A stretch of DNA of 64,000 bases, from contig CAVTBC010000002.1 in assembly GCA_963732865.1 (NCBI GenBank), positions 124,001-188,000 on the forward strand. The letters run 5' to 3'. Under the pieces are notes generated by a model. That model did not search any database and was not told where the DNA came from. It saw nothing but the letters and a program-made list of their open reading frames with translations. Position numbers and translations under genes: made by a program. Of this stretch, positions 55,447 through 64,000 are shown in pieces. This DNA is from JADLGL01 sp963732865 (GTDB taxonomy: Bacteria > Pseudomonadota > Alphaproteobacteria > Rhizobiales > Kaistiaceae). The stretch's first letter is position 1; every line of letters starts with the position of its first letter.

Positions 55447-56366
55447 CGCTCGGTCTCGCTGATCGAATAGGGATCCGACGGCGTCGCGACGAGATCGACG
55501 AGGAAGCGGACAGCGACGGCGAGCACGAGCAAAGCGAGTACGGCGCGCAGCGTCTCGCCGCGTAGCACCAGCGCCGAGCGCGCGCCGAACTGGGCGCCGA
55601 TGACGCCGCCCAGCATCAGCAGCATCGCCAGGATCGCATCGACGCTGTGATTGGTGACGGCGTGCAGCACGGTCGTTACGGCCATGGTGCCGACGATCTG
55701 CACCAGCGAGGTGCCGATGACCACGTTGGTCGGGACACGGAAGAAGTAGATCAGCGCCGGCACGACGAGGAAGCCGCCACCGACGCCGAGGAAGGCGCCG
55801 AGCAGTCCGACAACGACGCCGAGCGCGATCAGCGGGATGACGCTGACCTGCAGACGCGCCACGCGGAAGCGCATGCGGAACGGCAGGCGGCGCAGCCAAT
55901 TGGGGGCGCGCGCTTCCTCGCGCAGCAGCGAGGGAATGCCGCGCCGGTGCGACAGGATCGTGCGCACGGATTCGATCAGCATCGCGCCGCCGACGAAGCC
56001 GAGCAGCACGACGTAGAAGACTGCGATGATGAGATCGAGCTGACCGGAATTGCGCAACAGCCGGAACAGGGCAACGCCGATGGCCGAGCCGACGATGCCG
56101 CCGCTGAGGAGAATGCCGGCGAGCCGCAGGTCGACCGACCGCCGGCGCCAGTAGGTCAGGGCCGCGGAGGACGACGACGCCACGACCTGCGCTGCGGCGG
56201 TGCCGACCGCGACGGCGGTCGGGATGCCGGAGAAGATCAGCAGCGGCGTCAGCAGGAAGCCGCCGCCGACGCCGAGCAGCCCGGAGATGTAGCCGATGGC
56301 CGCACCGATGCCGATGACCAGAAGGACATCGACCGGCATTTCGGCGATGGGAAGATAAAGCTGCAC
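55443..56366 (-). CDS. TauE/SafE family anion exporter
   Basis: A 307-residue integral membrane protein of the TSUP family, with the two internal repeats marked by ISGLLGVGGGFLLTPLLIF and LGAFLGVGGGFLVVPALIYF. It likely exports sulfite or organosulfonates. GTG at 56366 (VQLYLPIAEMPV) gives the family-typical N terminus; an ATG at 56456 lies too far upstream. It is followed directly by its TIGR02186 partner. Confidence 0.92.
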   Translation of the reverse strand: MQLYLPIAEMPVDVLLVIGIGAAIGYISGLLGVGGGFLLTPLLIFSGIPTAVAVGTAAAQVVASSSSAALTYWRRRSVDLRLAGILLSGGIVGSAIGVALFRLLRNSGQLDLIIAVFYVVLLGFVGGAMLIESVRTILSHRRGIPSLLREEARAPNWLRRLPFRMRFRVARLQVSVIPLIALGVVVGLLGAFLGVGGGFLVVPALIYFFRVPTNVVIGTSLVQIVGTMAVTTVLHAVTNHSVDAILAMLLMLGGVIGAQFGARSALVLRGETLRAVLALLVLAVAVRFLVDLVATPSDPYSISETER

Positions 56367-56479
56367 GGGCGCAACGCGGGGATGACGGGTTGAACGAGCG
56401 GCTGGTCGGCAGCTTACCCTTCGACCGTTAAAGCTCTGCCCTGTAAAAGCTGTCAATGACGCCGCGCGTCATTGCCGGC

Positions 56480-59400
56480 TCAGGTATCGCGATTTGTCAG
56501 GGTCCGGAGGAGGTCCTGATCGATAACGCCGGTTGGCTGCACGCCGATCGATTGCTGGAACGCCCGCACGGCATCCCGCGTCATCGGGCCCGCGACGCCA
56601 TCGGCGGGACCGGGATCGTAGCCCTCCTGGGCGAGGAGGTCCTGGATCGTCCGCACCAGATCCTGCTGATCCAATGCGGCGCGGTCGTCGGGTGCGTCCC
56701 AGCCGCCATCGGGCTCGGCGACGGTGTTGGCTGCAGCCGGGGCACCCTGAATCTGCCAGGCCGACACGGCTGCACGCGCCGCCGCCAACTGGTCCGGCGT
56801 CAGGGCGGAGGCGACATCGTCGCGCCGCGCCGCTGCGTCGGTGTCGCCCTGGGCCGCCGCCAATGCGAACCATTTGTACGACGCCGAAAGGTCGGGATCG
56901 ACGCCGATGCCGCGGGCGTAGATGACACCTAGATTGTACTGGCTGTCGCGGATGCCGTGATCGGCCGCGGCGGTGAACCACTGGACCGCGCCGGCAAAGT
57001 CCGGCGTGCCATCAATGCCCTGGCTCAGCATGACGCCGAGATTGTGCATGGCCAGGACGTTGCCCTGGTCGGCGGCGGCGAGATACCAGTCATAGGCGGT
57101 CTGCCGGTTTTCCGGGACGCCAAGGCCGGCTTCGTAGAGCGTGGCAAGGCGATGTTCGGCGACGGCGAGGCCGGCATTGGCGGCACGTTCAAGCCAGATC
57201 GCGGCTTGGGCCATGTCGCGGTCGACGCCGCGGCCTTCGGCATAGCGGGCGCCGACTTCATAGAGCGCGGCTGGATCGCCGGCGGCGGCGGCGACGCGCA
57301 GACGCGCCGTGCCGATCGCTTCGTCCGGCATGGGATAGGTGACGGCGGCATCGGTGGTCGGCGCGGCTGGGGCGGCTGTGGTTGCGCTCGGTGCGGCAGC
57401 GGCCGGAGCGGTCGTCGCCGTCTGCGCCACGACCGGCGAGGTTACGCCGACGGGCGGGATATAGGCGGCGGCGGAAGCATTGGGCGGCGCGACATCGGCC
57501 GTCGGGTCCGCAGCGACAGGAGCAGGCACCTCGATAACAATTGGCCCCGCGGCGGGCGAGAGCGCCGCCGCAGGCGAAGCATTCGTTTCCGGCGTCGCCG
57601 GCGCGGCGACTGTGGGCGCTTCCGGCGCGGCCTCACGAGCGCCGAAAGGCCTCACGATCTGGATGACGGCGATCGCGAGGACGACGGCGCCGACGGCGAT
57701 CAGCAGCGGCCGGCGATGGTCGCCGACCATGCGGCGCAAGCGGGCAAAGGCGCCCGGCCCTTCGGTCTGCTCGGCCGGTTCCGCGTCCGCGCTGACGCGG
57801 CGGATGGCGTTGTGCTCGGCTGCGGCGGCCTGGGCCGCGCGGCGAGCGGCGGCGATGAAATCGGCGCGCCGGTCGCGATCGCCCGACGGTATTGCCGCCG
57901 GCTGTGGCCGGCGTGATCCGGGCAGCAGCGGCTCGCCCGGCTGCGACGGCGCGGGGCGGCGTGCCTCCTCCCGAGCGCTCGGCTGGCGGGGCGCCGGCGC
58001 CGGCTCGGATGCGGCGACAGCCGTGGTCGTCTGCTGAGGCCGGCCGCGAACCTCGGATTCGAGGTTGCCGAGGCGGGCGACGACACGGTCCAGCGTGACA
58101 TGCACCGCTTCGAGCGTCGCGGCGGTTTGCTGGTCGGTGCTGTGGGCGGCGTCCTGCAGCGTGCGCAGGTCGGCCTTCAGATCTTCGACGAGCGCCGAAT
58201 CCTTCGATCCGCTCAGTCCACCCAATTCCTCAACCGCCTCACGGGCGGCCTTCTGGATCGCATCGAGCGAATGCGCGTCGGAATCGAAAACGGCCGTCTC
58301 AATCCGCGTCAGGTTGTCCTGGATGTGCCGCAGAGTGTCGTGGTCGGTCGCGAGCAGTTCGAGCCGCGACATCAGCGAGGCAACCTGCTGTTCGAGTTGC
58401 GCCAGTCCCTCGGGGGCCTGATCGGCGGCATCGACGCGGTCGAGGCGCATGGACAGCTGGGTGATTTGATCCTCGACCTGCGCCAGTTCGGCCTGGCGTT
58501 CGGCCGACGGATCGGCCTCGGCGAGTTCGTCGAGGCGGCGGGTCAGCGAGGCAAGGCGCGCCTCGAAATCGCCGACCATCGCGCCGCCCTGACTCTGGCC
58601 GATGATGGCTTCGTCGAGGCGTTGCGCCAGCGTCTGGATATGGGCGTCGAGATTTGCCAGTTCGGAGCGCTCGCGGGCGCGCAGTTCGGCGATCTCCGAG
58701 GCGAGCGCCTGCAACGCCGCCGGCGCGGTTTCGCTGCGGTCGGCGATTGTCTCGAGGCGCTTGAGGAGATCCGTGACGGTGTCGGCGCGGGGCGCCCCGG
58801 CGAGCATTGCCTGGAAGCGCTCCGACACCTCGTCCAGCTTGCCTTCCAAACGCGTGAGTGCCGGACCGCCGCCATTGTGCAGCATATTCGCGAGGCCCTC
58901 GACGGCATCGCGGATGCCGGACATCTCCGCCTCGATGCGGGCGCTGATGTCGGACTGCTGAGTGCTTGCGCCGAGCCGCTGCTCGAACGCGGAAAGCCGT
59001 TCATCGATGCGCCCCAGTTCCGCGCGCGGATCGGCGGTGGCGATCCGTTCCGACAAGCCGTCGATTTCGGTCGCCAGCGCATCGAAGCGATCGCCGGACG
59101 GCACGCGGTGAAGGATCTCCTGGGCGATCGCTTCCAGGCCGGGTTCGGCGGCGCGTTCGATCAGCTTGTCGAGCCGTTCAAGGATGACCGCCTGCGCCGA
59201 TCCGAAGGCGGCGACGCTATCTTCCGGTCCCCGCAGCTGGCCCTGAATTTCCTCCAGCTGGCGGCCGAGGGCCGCCATGGCGTCACTGACGGATTCGCCC
59301 GGCGGCGGCGCGGAGGGGACTGCGGCCTGCGGCGCCGGCAGCGGCGCTGGCGGCTTGGCGGCGGCGCGAGAGAGTTCGTCAACCCGTTGCCGTAGTTCGC

Positions 59401-60136
59401 TGATCGATTCGCTCAGCGCGCTGTCGTCGGTGTGAGCCGGTGCCGGCGCCGTTGCCTGCATCGCCGTCGGCGGGCTGGCGATCGTGGCGTGCGCCGATTC
59501 GTCGATCATCTTCTGGCGCGCGGCGATCTCGGCGATCGCGGCGTTGAAATCTGCCGCTCGCCGACGGCGCGCAGCTACCGCGTCCTCGGTGGCGGCGGCA
59601 ATGGCGGCGGTCGCCTCGCCGACGGGTGCCCGGGCGTTCCGCGGCGGCGTGGCGTCGGCTTCATCCGGTGCAGCCGCGGCGGGTTCACGGGCGGTCTGTT
59701 CCTCGGCCCGGGCGCTGCGGGCCTTCAATGCGTCGATACGCTGCCGGATGGCGCGGAGTTTGCTCTCGGCGGCGCGCGGGTCGACCGACGGCGGCGGCGG
59801 TGCTTCGACCTTGGGGCCGGCCTCGCGATCGAGGTCGCGCAAGGCGGCGGCGATTTCGCTAAGGCTCGCCGCCTCTCTTTGCTCGGCTGTGGATGGATTC
59901 ACCGGGGCGGCGCGCGTCCGCGTCGCCGGCGGCGTCCGGCGCGGCGCGGGCGCCGGTTTGGCCGCAATTTCCGGCTCCCGCCGGACCGCGTCGTCTGATT
60001 CGGCTACTGCCGTGTTCGTGTCACGACCGCCGGTCAGACGCTCCAACCGCGCAGCAAGTTGTGACAACCGGTGATGCAGGGCTTCGCCGAGCTCCGCGTC
60101 CTCGCTGGTTTCCCGCGACATCTCGCCAGGATTCAT
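56480..60136 (-). CDS. podJ: PodJ-like polar localisation protein
   Basis: A 1218-residue protein with a long cytosolic part rich in coiled coil (about residues 100-720), a low-complexity Pro/Ala/Arg linker, one membrane helix near 808-828 (PLLIAVGAVVLAIAVIQIV), and a periplasmic part with an Ala/Pro/Thr-rich stretch, Sel1-like repeats at about 940-1080 (for example ALYEVGARYAEGRGVDRDMA) and a C-terminal peptidoglycan-binding domain (LLAQEGYDPGPADGVAGPMT). This is the PodJ layout that seeds the new cell pole. ATG at 60136 is chosen over 60187. A CtrA-like site lies upstream. Confidence 0.87.
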   Translation of the reverse strand: MNPGEMSRETSEDAELGEALHHRLSQLAARLERLTGGRDTNTAVAESDDAVRREPEIAAKPAPAPRRTPPATRTRAAPVNPSTAEQREAASLSEIAAALRDLDREAGPKVEAPPPPSVDPRAAESKLRAIRQRIDALKARSARAEEQTAREPAAAAPDEADATPPRNARAPVGEATAAIAAATEDAVAARRRRAADFNAAIAEIAARQKMIDESAHATIASPPTAMQATAPAPAHTDDSALSESISELRQRVDELSRAAAKPPAPLPAPQAAVPSAPPPGESVSDAMAALGRQLEEIQGQLRGPEDSVAAFGSAQAVILERLDKLIERAAEPGLEAIAQEILHRVPSGDRFDALATEIDGLSERIATADPRAELGRIDERLSAFEQRLGASTQQSDISARIEAEMSGIRDAVEGLANMLHNGGGPALTRLEGKLDEVSERFQAMLAGAPRADTVTDLLKRLETIADRSETAPAALQALASEIAELRARERSELANLDAHIQTLAQRLDEAIIGQSQGGAMVGDFEARLASLTRRLDELAEADPSAERQAELAQVEDQITQLSMRLDRVDAADQAPEGLAQLEQQVASLMSRLELLATDHDTLRHIQDNLTRIETAVFDSDAHSLDAIQKAAREAVEELGGLSGSKDSALVEDLKADLRTLQDAAHSTDQQTAATLEAVHVTLDRVVARLGNLESEVRGRPQQTTTAVAASEPAPAPRQPSAREEARRPAPSQPGEPLLPGSRRPQPAAIPSGDRDRRADFIAAARRAAQAAAAEHNAIRRVSADAEPAEQTEGPGAFARLRRMVGDHRRPLLIAVGAVVLAIAVIQIVRPFGAREAAPEAPTVAAPATPETNASPAAALSPAAGPIVIEVPAPVAADPTADVAPPNASAAAYIPPVGVTSPVVAQTATTAPAAAAPSATTAAPAAPTTDAAVTYPMPDEAIGTARLRVAAAAGDPAALYEVGARYAEGRGVDRDMAQAAIWLERAANAGLAVAEHRLATLYEAGLGVPENRQTAYDWYLAAADQGNVLAMHNLGVMLSQGIDGTPDFAGAVQWFTAAADHGIRDSQYNLGVIYARGIGVDPDLSASYKWFALAAAQGDTDAAARRDDVASALTPDQLAAARAAVSAWQIQGAPAAANTVAEPDGGWDAPDDRAALDQQDLVRTIQDLLAQEGYDPGPADGVAGPMTRDAVRAFQQSIGVQPTGVIDQDLLRTLTNRDT

Positions 60137-60236
60137 GCTCGCCCCATCGCCATCCCAAAACGCTTGATTGCCGACCCCACGCCACATCCGATCTGGCGCT
60201 CCAATGTGTCTCGGCTGAAGGATTTGGCGATTATGG

Positions 60237-60251
60237 TAAACAGGACGTTAA
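60237..60251 (-). promoter_or_regulatory. CtrA-box-like site upstream of podJ
   Basis: On the minus strand TTAA-CGTCCTG-TTTA has the spacing of the CtrA consensus TTAA-N7-TTAA with one mismatch. It lies about 100 bases before the podJ start. CtrA control of podJ is known in Caulobacter; here it is inferred. Confidence 0.35.
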
Positions 60252-60287
60252 CCGCCGCCGTTTCCGGTGACGTTTTCCTAATCTGTG

Positions 60288-61094
60288 TTAAGGCGCGCTA
60301 AGATTTTCCCGTGGCATTTGGCGCGGCGCGGACCCGTTCAACGGGTTCGCCGGGTCCCACCGGTAACCGATCGTCTCGAACCGGAGCGATCGGCCGTCGA
60401 GCAAGAGGAGCTTGCCGACGAGACTACTGCCGAGGCCGCTCGCCTCCTTGGCGATCTCCAGCGCCTGGATTGCCCCGACGAGCGTGACCAGCGGACCGAG
60501 CACGCCGATCTGCGCGCAGGCGGCTTCGTCGGCCGGCGGATCGCGGAAGAGGCAGCGATAGGTCGGGTTGGGTTCGCCGCCCGCTCCTGCCTCATGCGGC
60601 TTCAGCGTGGTGACGCTGCCGTCGAAGCGGCGGACGGCGGCAATGACGAGCGTCTTCTTCTGGCGGAAGCAGCCGTCGGAGACAGCATAGCGCGAGGCGG
60701 CGTTGTCGGTGCAATCGGCGACAAGATCGTAGTTGGCGGCCAAGGCGTCGATATTGCGTGGATCAATCCGGTTGTGATGCCGTTGCACGATGCAATTGGG
60801 GTTGATCCCCGCGATGGTTTCGGCAACGCAATCAACCTTGGGTCGGCCCACCCAATCGGAACGGTAGATCGTCTGACGCTGGAGATCGGACAAGGCGACT
60901 TTGTCGTCATCGGCAATGCCGATCGTGCCGATCCCGGCGGCGGCGCAAGCGGTAAGCACGGGTGAACCGAGCCCGCCGGCGCCGATGACGAGAAGCCGCG
61001 TCCGCTTGAGACGCTGCTGGCCCGTCCCGCCTATCTCGGGCATCACAAGGTGACGCGCGTAGCGTTCGATTTCTTCATCGGAGAAGTTAGTCAT
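60288..61094 (-). CDS. ThiF/MoeB/HesA family E1-like adenylating enzyme
   Basis: A 268-residue E1-like enzyme that adenylates the C-terminal glycine of a ubiquitin-like sulfur carrier (ThiS or MoaD type). ATP site IGAGGLGSPVLTACAAAGIG, DLQRQTIYRSDWVGRPKVD and the putative catalytic Cys in PTYRCLFRDPP are visible. The two zinc CxxC pairs of E. coli MoeB were not seen. No sulfur-carrier gene is adjacent. Its ATG overlaps that of the divergent DHFR-like gene. Confidence 0.88.
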   Translation of the reverse strand: MTNFSDEEIERYARHLVMPEIGGTGQQRLKRTRLLVIGAGGLGSPVLTACAAAGIGTIGIADDDKVALSDLQRQTIYRSDWVGRPKVDCVAETIAGINPNCIVQRHHNRIDPRNIDALAANYDLVADCTDNAASRYAVSDGCFRQKKTLVIAAVRRFDGSVTTLKPHEAGAGGEPNPTYRCLFRDPPADEAACAQIGVLGPLVTLVGAIQALEIAKEASGLGSSLVGKLLLLDGRSLRFETIGYRWDPANPLNGSAPRQMPRENLSAP

Positions 61095-61698
61095 GGCTGT
61101 CGAGCCTATCGGGGGGAGCGGGGAAAGGCGAGGAAGCCGCAACGCAATCTACCGCTTCGAGGCACATGCCATCGTATCCGCCGACGACATGATCGCCGAT
61201 GCCTCGGGCTCAATGCCGCCGGCGCTGAGCCATCCCGCCGACTGGGCGCGCTTCCAGGCCGCCCTCGATCGCGCCGACGCGATCATCCTTGGCCGCCTGA
61301 CACATGAGGCGAAGCCGGACGGCCGCGCCCACAAGCGGATCGTCATGACGCATCAGGTCGAGGGTTTGGAGCAGCGCCAGGACGGCTGGCGATGGAACCC
61401 CGCCGGCCTGCCGCTCGAGAAGGCTCTGGCGGCTGTCGCACCTGGCGGCGGCATGGTCGCCATCCCGGGCGGGCACGAAGTGTTCGACTATTTCCTCGAG
61501 ATCGGTCTCGACGCGTTTCACCTTTCCCGTGTCGAAGGGTTGCGATTGCCGGGCGGCATTCCGGTGTTCAGTGCCTGCCGGCCCGGCAACTCCGCCGAAG
61601 CGATCCTCGACGCCGCCGGCCTCCGCCCGCGCGAGCACGAAGCGTTCGACGCAGAAGCTGGCGTGTCGGTCACGGTGTGGCGCAGATGGGGGCGCTAG
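61093..61698 (+). CDS. Dihydrofolate-reductase-like (RibD C-terminal-like) protein
   Basis: A 201-residue protein with the DHFR-like fold pattern: AHAIVSADDMIADASGSMPP, ALDRADAIILGRLTHEA, AIPGGHEVFDYFLEIGLDAF. It probably binds NADPH, with unknown substrate; housekeeping folA is not implied. ATG at 61093 has GGAGAAG six bases upstream, lying within the first codons of the divergent E1 gene, so the two start codons overlap. Confidence 0.75.
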   Translation: MAVEPIGGSGERRGSRNAIYRFEAHAIVSADDMIADASGSMPPALSHPADWARFQAALDRADAIILGRLTHEAKPDGRAHKRIVMTHQVEGLEQRQDGWRWNPAGLPLEKALAAVAPGGGMVAIPGGHEVFDYFLEIGLDAFHLSRVEGLRLPGGIPVFSACRPGNSAEAILDAAGLRPREHEAFDAEAGVSVTVWRRWGR

Positions 61699-61730
61699 TG
61701 CGCTCTTAGACCCTGAAGGTGGAGGCCGTG

Positions 61731-62228
61731 GTGAGAAGATCTGCTTGGCTGTTGGCACTCGGCATTTGTGTGCTGAATGGCTCCACCGCGAATGCCGACA
61801 AGGGTACGGATGGGTACGTCGCCGAAATTGATCGTGCTTGCCGAACGGAGTGGGGCACCGACTACAGGATGATTGAGTACTGCCAAGACCGGCAGCGCGA
61901 GGCGATGGCGGTGGTTCTTGGTACCCAGCGACAGGTTGCAGGCAACTCGGCGCGCGAGGGCATCCTGTCCAACTGCCAACGAGACTGGCCGGAAGGCAAT
62001 GGGTACGACTGGGCGATGGTAGCCTACTGCTATGATCGGCAAACGGAGTCGATGGCCGCGATTCTCGTAATCCAACAATCAGCGAACGCTGACCCCACGA
62101 AGCAAGAAATCCTCGAAGCCTGTTTTCGCGATTGGCCCAGCGGGGTCGGCTACGATTGGGCGATGGTGGAGTACTGCTACGACCAGCAGTATGCGGCTTA
62201 TCAGCGCCTCGACGGCGGCGTGAAATAG
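61731..62228 (+). CDS. Secreted protein with three Cys-containing repeats
   Basis: A 165-residue exported protein: signal peptide (V)RRSAWLLALGICVLNGSTANA, then three copies of a unit C-x(2)-[ED]W...YDWAMVxYCYDxQ spaced about 43 and 45 residues apart (CRTEWGTDYRMIEYCQDRQ, CQRDWPEGNGYDWAMVAYCY, CFRDWPSGVGYDWAMVEYCY), each with two cysteines. I do not recognise the family. GTG at 61731 fits the GGAGG at 61721-61725 best; GTG at 61728 or 61719 are alternatives. Confidence 0.75.
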   Translation: MRRSAWLLALGICVLNGSTANADKGTDGYVAEIDRACRTEWGTDYRMIEYCQDRQREAMAVVLGTQRQVAGNSAREGILSNCQRDWPEGNGYDWAMVAYCYDRQTESMAAILVIQQSANADPTKQEILEACFRDWPSGVGYDWAMVEYCYDQQYAAYQRLDGGVK

Positions 62229-62247
62229 GGCGATTCATCCGGCCCGC

Positions 62248-64000
62248 CTAATGCGCGGCGTCCCAATTGTCGCCGGCGCGGGCGTCGACCTGTAGCGGCA
62301 CGCGCAGTCTCACTGCCGGTTCGGGCGCCTGCTCCATCACCGAGGCGATGATCGGGATGGCCTTCTCGGCTTCTTCGTCCGGCGCCTCGAATACCAGTTC
62401 GTCATGCACCTGCAGCAGCATGCGGACGTTGAGCCCGGCATCCTTCAGCGCGCCCGGCATGCGGATCATGGCGCGGCGGATGATGTCCGCGGCCGAGCCC
62501 TGGATCGTGGCGTTGATTGCAGCGCGCTCGTTGAAGGCGCGCTCGGCCGGGTTCTTCGACAGGATCAGCGGGTAGTGGCACTTCCGCCCGAAGATGGTGT
62601 TGACGAAGCCATTGGCGCGGCAGAACGCCTTGGTCGATTCCATGTAGTCCTTGATGCCGGGGAAGCGCTCGAAATAGCGCTCGATATAGTCCTTCGCCTC
62701 GCCGCGCGGGATCGACAGCTGGTTGGCGAGGCCGAAGGCGGAGATGCCGTAGATGATGCCGAAATTGATCGCCTTGGCCCGGCGGCGAACCTCCGGCGGC
62801 ATGCCCGCAACGGGGACGCCGAACATCTCGGACGCGGTCATTGCGTGAATGTCGAGGCCGTCGGCGAAGGCCTGTCTAAGCTGCGGGATCTCGGCGATAT
62901 GCGCCAGCACGCGCAGCTCGATCTGCGAATAGTCCGCCGAGATCAGCTTGTGGCCGGGATCGGCGACGAAGGCGGTTCTGATCTTGCGGCCGAGCTCGGT
63001 ACGGATCGGGATGTTCTGCAAATTCGGATCGGACGATGACAGCCGCGCGGTCGGCGTCGCGGCGAGTGCGTAGGAGGTGTGCACCCGCCCGGTATCGCGG
63101 TTCATGAAGCCGGGCAGCGCGTCGGTGTAGGTGGACTTCAGCTTCGCCACCTGACGCCAGTCGAGGATGCGCGCCGGCAGGTCGTGACCGGCGGCGGCAA
63201 GTTCCTCCAGCGTGTCGGCATCGGTCGACCAGGCGCCGGTCTTGGTCTTGCGGCCGCCCGGGATCGACATCTTGTCGAACAGGATTTCGCCGAGCTGCTT
63301 GGGCGAGCCGATGTTGAAGGGTTCGCCCGCGAGCGTCGCGATCTCGTCTTCGAGCCGCGCCATGGTCTGCGCGAAATCATGCGACAGGCGCGACAGGATC
63401 TGCCGGTCGACAAGGATGCCTTCGCGCTCCATCGCCGCAAGCACGGGAACGAGCGGGCGCTCCAGCGTCTCGTAAACGGTGGTGACGCGGTCGGCGACGA
63501 GTTGCGGCCGCAGCAGCGTCGCGAGGCGAATGACCACATCGGCATGCTCGGCGGCAACGGCCGCGGTCGCGCCGATCTCAAGACGGTCGGTGGGGACGGC
63601 GTTGCGGCCGCTGCCGAGGAGATCCTTGAGGCCGCCCGGACGATGCGCCAACCAACGCTCGCCGAGGCCACCGAGCGACACGTCGCGGCGGCCGCCTTCG
63701 AGCGCATAGGCGAGCAGCATCACGTCATCGATCGGCGCCAGCGCGATGCCGCGGCGCGCCAGCTGCAGCGTGGCGACCTTGAGGTCGTAGCCGAGCTTGA
63801 CGATCGAGGCGTCTTCGAGGATCGGCTTCAGCCTGGCCAGCGCCTCGGCCTCGCCGAGCTGCCCGTCATTCAGCCCGCCGCCGAGAAGGTCGTCCTCGCC
63901 GCTGCGATGGCCGAGCGGGAGATAGGCGGCGCTGCCCATATCGGTCGAGAAGGCGATGCCGACAAGTTCCGCCGCCATCGGCATCGCCGCGTCGGTGATG
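62248..64000 (-). CDS. polA: DNA polymerase I, N terminus outside the window
   Basis: The visible 584 codons cover the 3'-5' exonuclease-like domain and the complete polymerase domain; the start and the 5' nuclease domain lie beyond base 64000. Polymerase motifs A (DYSQIELRVLAHI), B (RRRAKAINFGIIYG) and C (LQVHDELVFEAP) are intact. In the exonuclease-like domain the Exo II aspartate is replaced (GYDLKVATLQLARRGI against E. coli GQNLKYDRGIL) and Exo III reads VAAEHAD against YAAEDAD, so proofreading is probably lost. Confidence 0.95.
   Translation of the reverse strand, partial: ITDAAMPMAAELVGIAFSTDMGSAAYLPLGHRSGEDDLLGGGLNDGQLGEAEALARLKPILEDASIVKLGYDLKVATLQLARRGIALAPIDDVMLLAYALEGGRRDVSLGGLGERWLAHRPGGLKDLLGSGRNAVPTDRLEIGATAAVAAEHADVVIRLATLLRPQLVADRVTTVYETLERPLVPVLAAMEREGILVDRQILSRLSHDFAQTMARLEDEIATLAGEPFNIGSPKQLGEILFDKMSIPGGRKTKTGAWSTDADTLEELAAAGHDLPARILDWRQVAKLKSTYTDALPGFMNRDTGRVHTSYALAATPTARLSSSDPNLQNIPIRTELGRKIRTAFVADPGHKLISADYSQIELRVLAHIAEIPQLRQAFADGLDIHAMTASEMFGVPVAGMPPEVRRRAKAINFGIIYGISAFGLANQLSIPRGEAKDYIERYFERFPGIKDYMESTKAFCRANGFVNTIFGRKCHYPLILSKNPAERAFNERAAINATIQGSAADIIRRAMIRMPGALKDAGLNVRMLLQVHDELVFEAPDEEAEKAIPIIASVMEQAPEPAVRLRVPLQVDARAGDNWDAAH

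Noticed and set aside
58100..59395. 431-codon open frame opposite podJ
   Set aside because: Shadow of the coiled-coil coding region; no start signal or recognisable domain.

Overview
The window looks like a chromosomal segment of a high-GC alphaproteobacterium, most likely of the order Hyphomicrobiales (Rhizobiales). Pointers are the gcrA cell-cycle regulator, a PodJ-like polarity protein, GANTC sites typical of CcrM methylation, a SAM-II riboswitch before metZ, the long tandem-domain dCTP deaminase, argD-argF-hslO order and the dnaA-dnaN-recF-gyrB cluster. I cannot place the genus. No phage, IS element or CRISPR array was seen. Genes are dense and many start/stop codons overlap, so operons are easy to read.

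Layout. 1-4.4 kb: end of dapE, convergent truA, an AI-2E family permease, a fumarylacetoacetase-family hydrolase and a PNPOx-like flavoprotein. 4.6 kb: tRNA-Phe with a recognisable promoter. 5-10.6 kb: a five-gene oligopeptide ABC importer with a strong hairpin after the binding protein. 10.6-12.2 kb (minus): sulfite-oxidase-like molybdoenzyme, ferredoxin-reductase-like flavoprotein and a DUF6510 zinc-ribbon protein. 12.4-19.2 kb: a periplasmic iron cluster (imelysin, di-haem oxidoreductase, second imelysin, DUF1513) behind a tandem Irr-box-like site, then a PhoX-like protein. 19.3-24.1 kb: PPK2, an alpha/beta hydrolase, and gnd-zwf-pgl. 24.3-30.6 kb: secreted or redox genes (DUF1906 protein, Cys-rich trypsin-like protease, DUF2277, two unknown small proteins, cNMP-binding protein with FAD oxidoreductase, spondin-domain protein).

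30.9-39 kb (minus): rhodanese-dnaA, dnaN, recF, gyrB, YciI and a Rieske protein: the replication-initiation cluster. Between recF and dnaN, on the opposite strand, is a 23-codon reading frame whose leader matches the complement of the last 17 nt of 16S rRNA. 39.6-43.6 kb: the complete Anbu proteasome-like operon (ATP-grasp, alpha-E, transglutaminase, Anbu). 43.8-45.8 kb: fasciclin protein facing an ECF sigma factor/anti-sigma pair. 45.8-48.4 kb: tRNA-Gly(CCC), a frameshifted gene, DUF1697 and dcd. 48.5-53.4 kb: SAM-II riboswitch with terminator, metZ, apaG, then hslO-argF-argD. 53.7-60.1 kb: gcrA, DUF3429, TIGR02186/TauE pair and podJ. 60.3-64 kb: ThiF/MoeB-like E1 enzyme, DHFR-like protein, a secreted Cys-repeat protein and the 3' part of polA, whose proofreading residues appear to be lost.

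Most interesting points: the 16S-complementary leader and mini-ORF in recF-dnaN, the SAM-II aptamer whose P2 strand can also act as antiterminator, the missing exonuclease aspartates in PolA, the tandem iron-box-like site, and the phased GTCAC repeats between Anbu and the dnaA operon. Functions are from motif recognition by eye; no database search was run.
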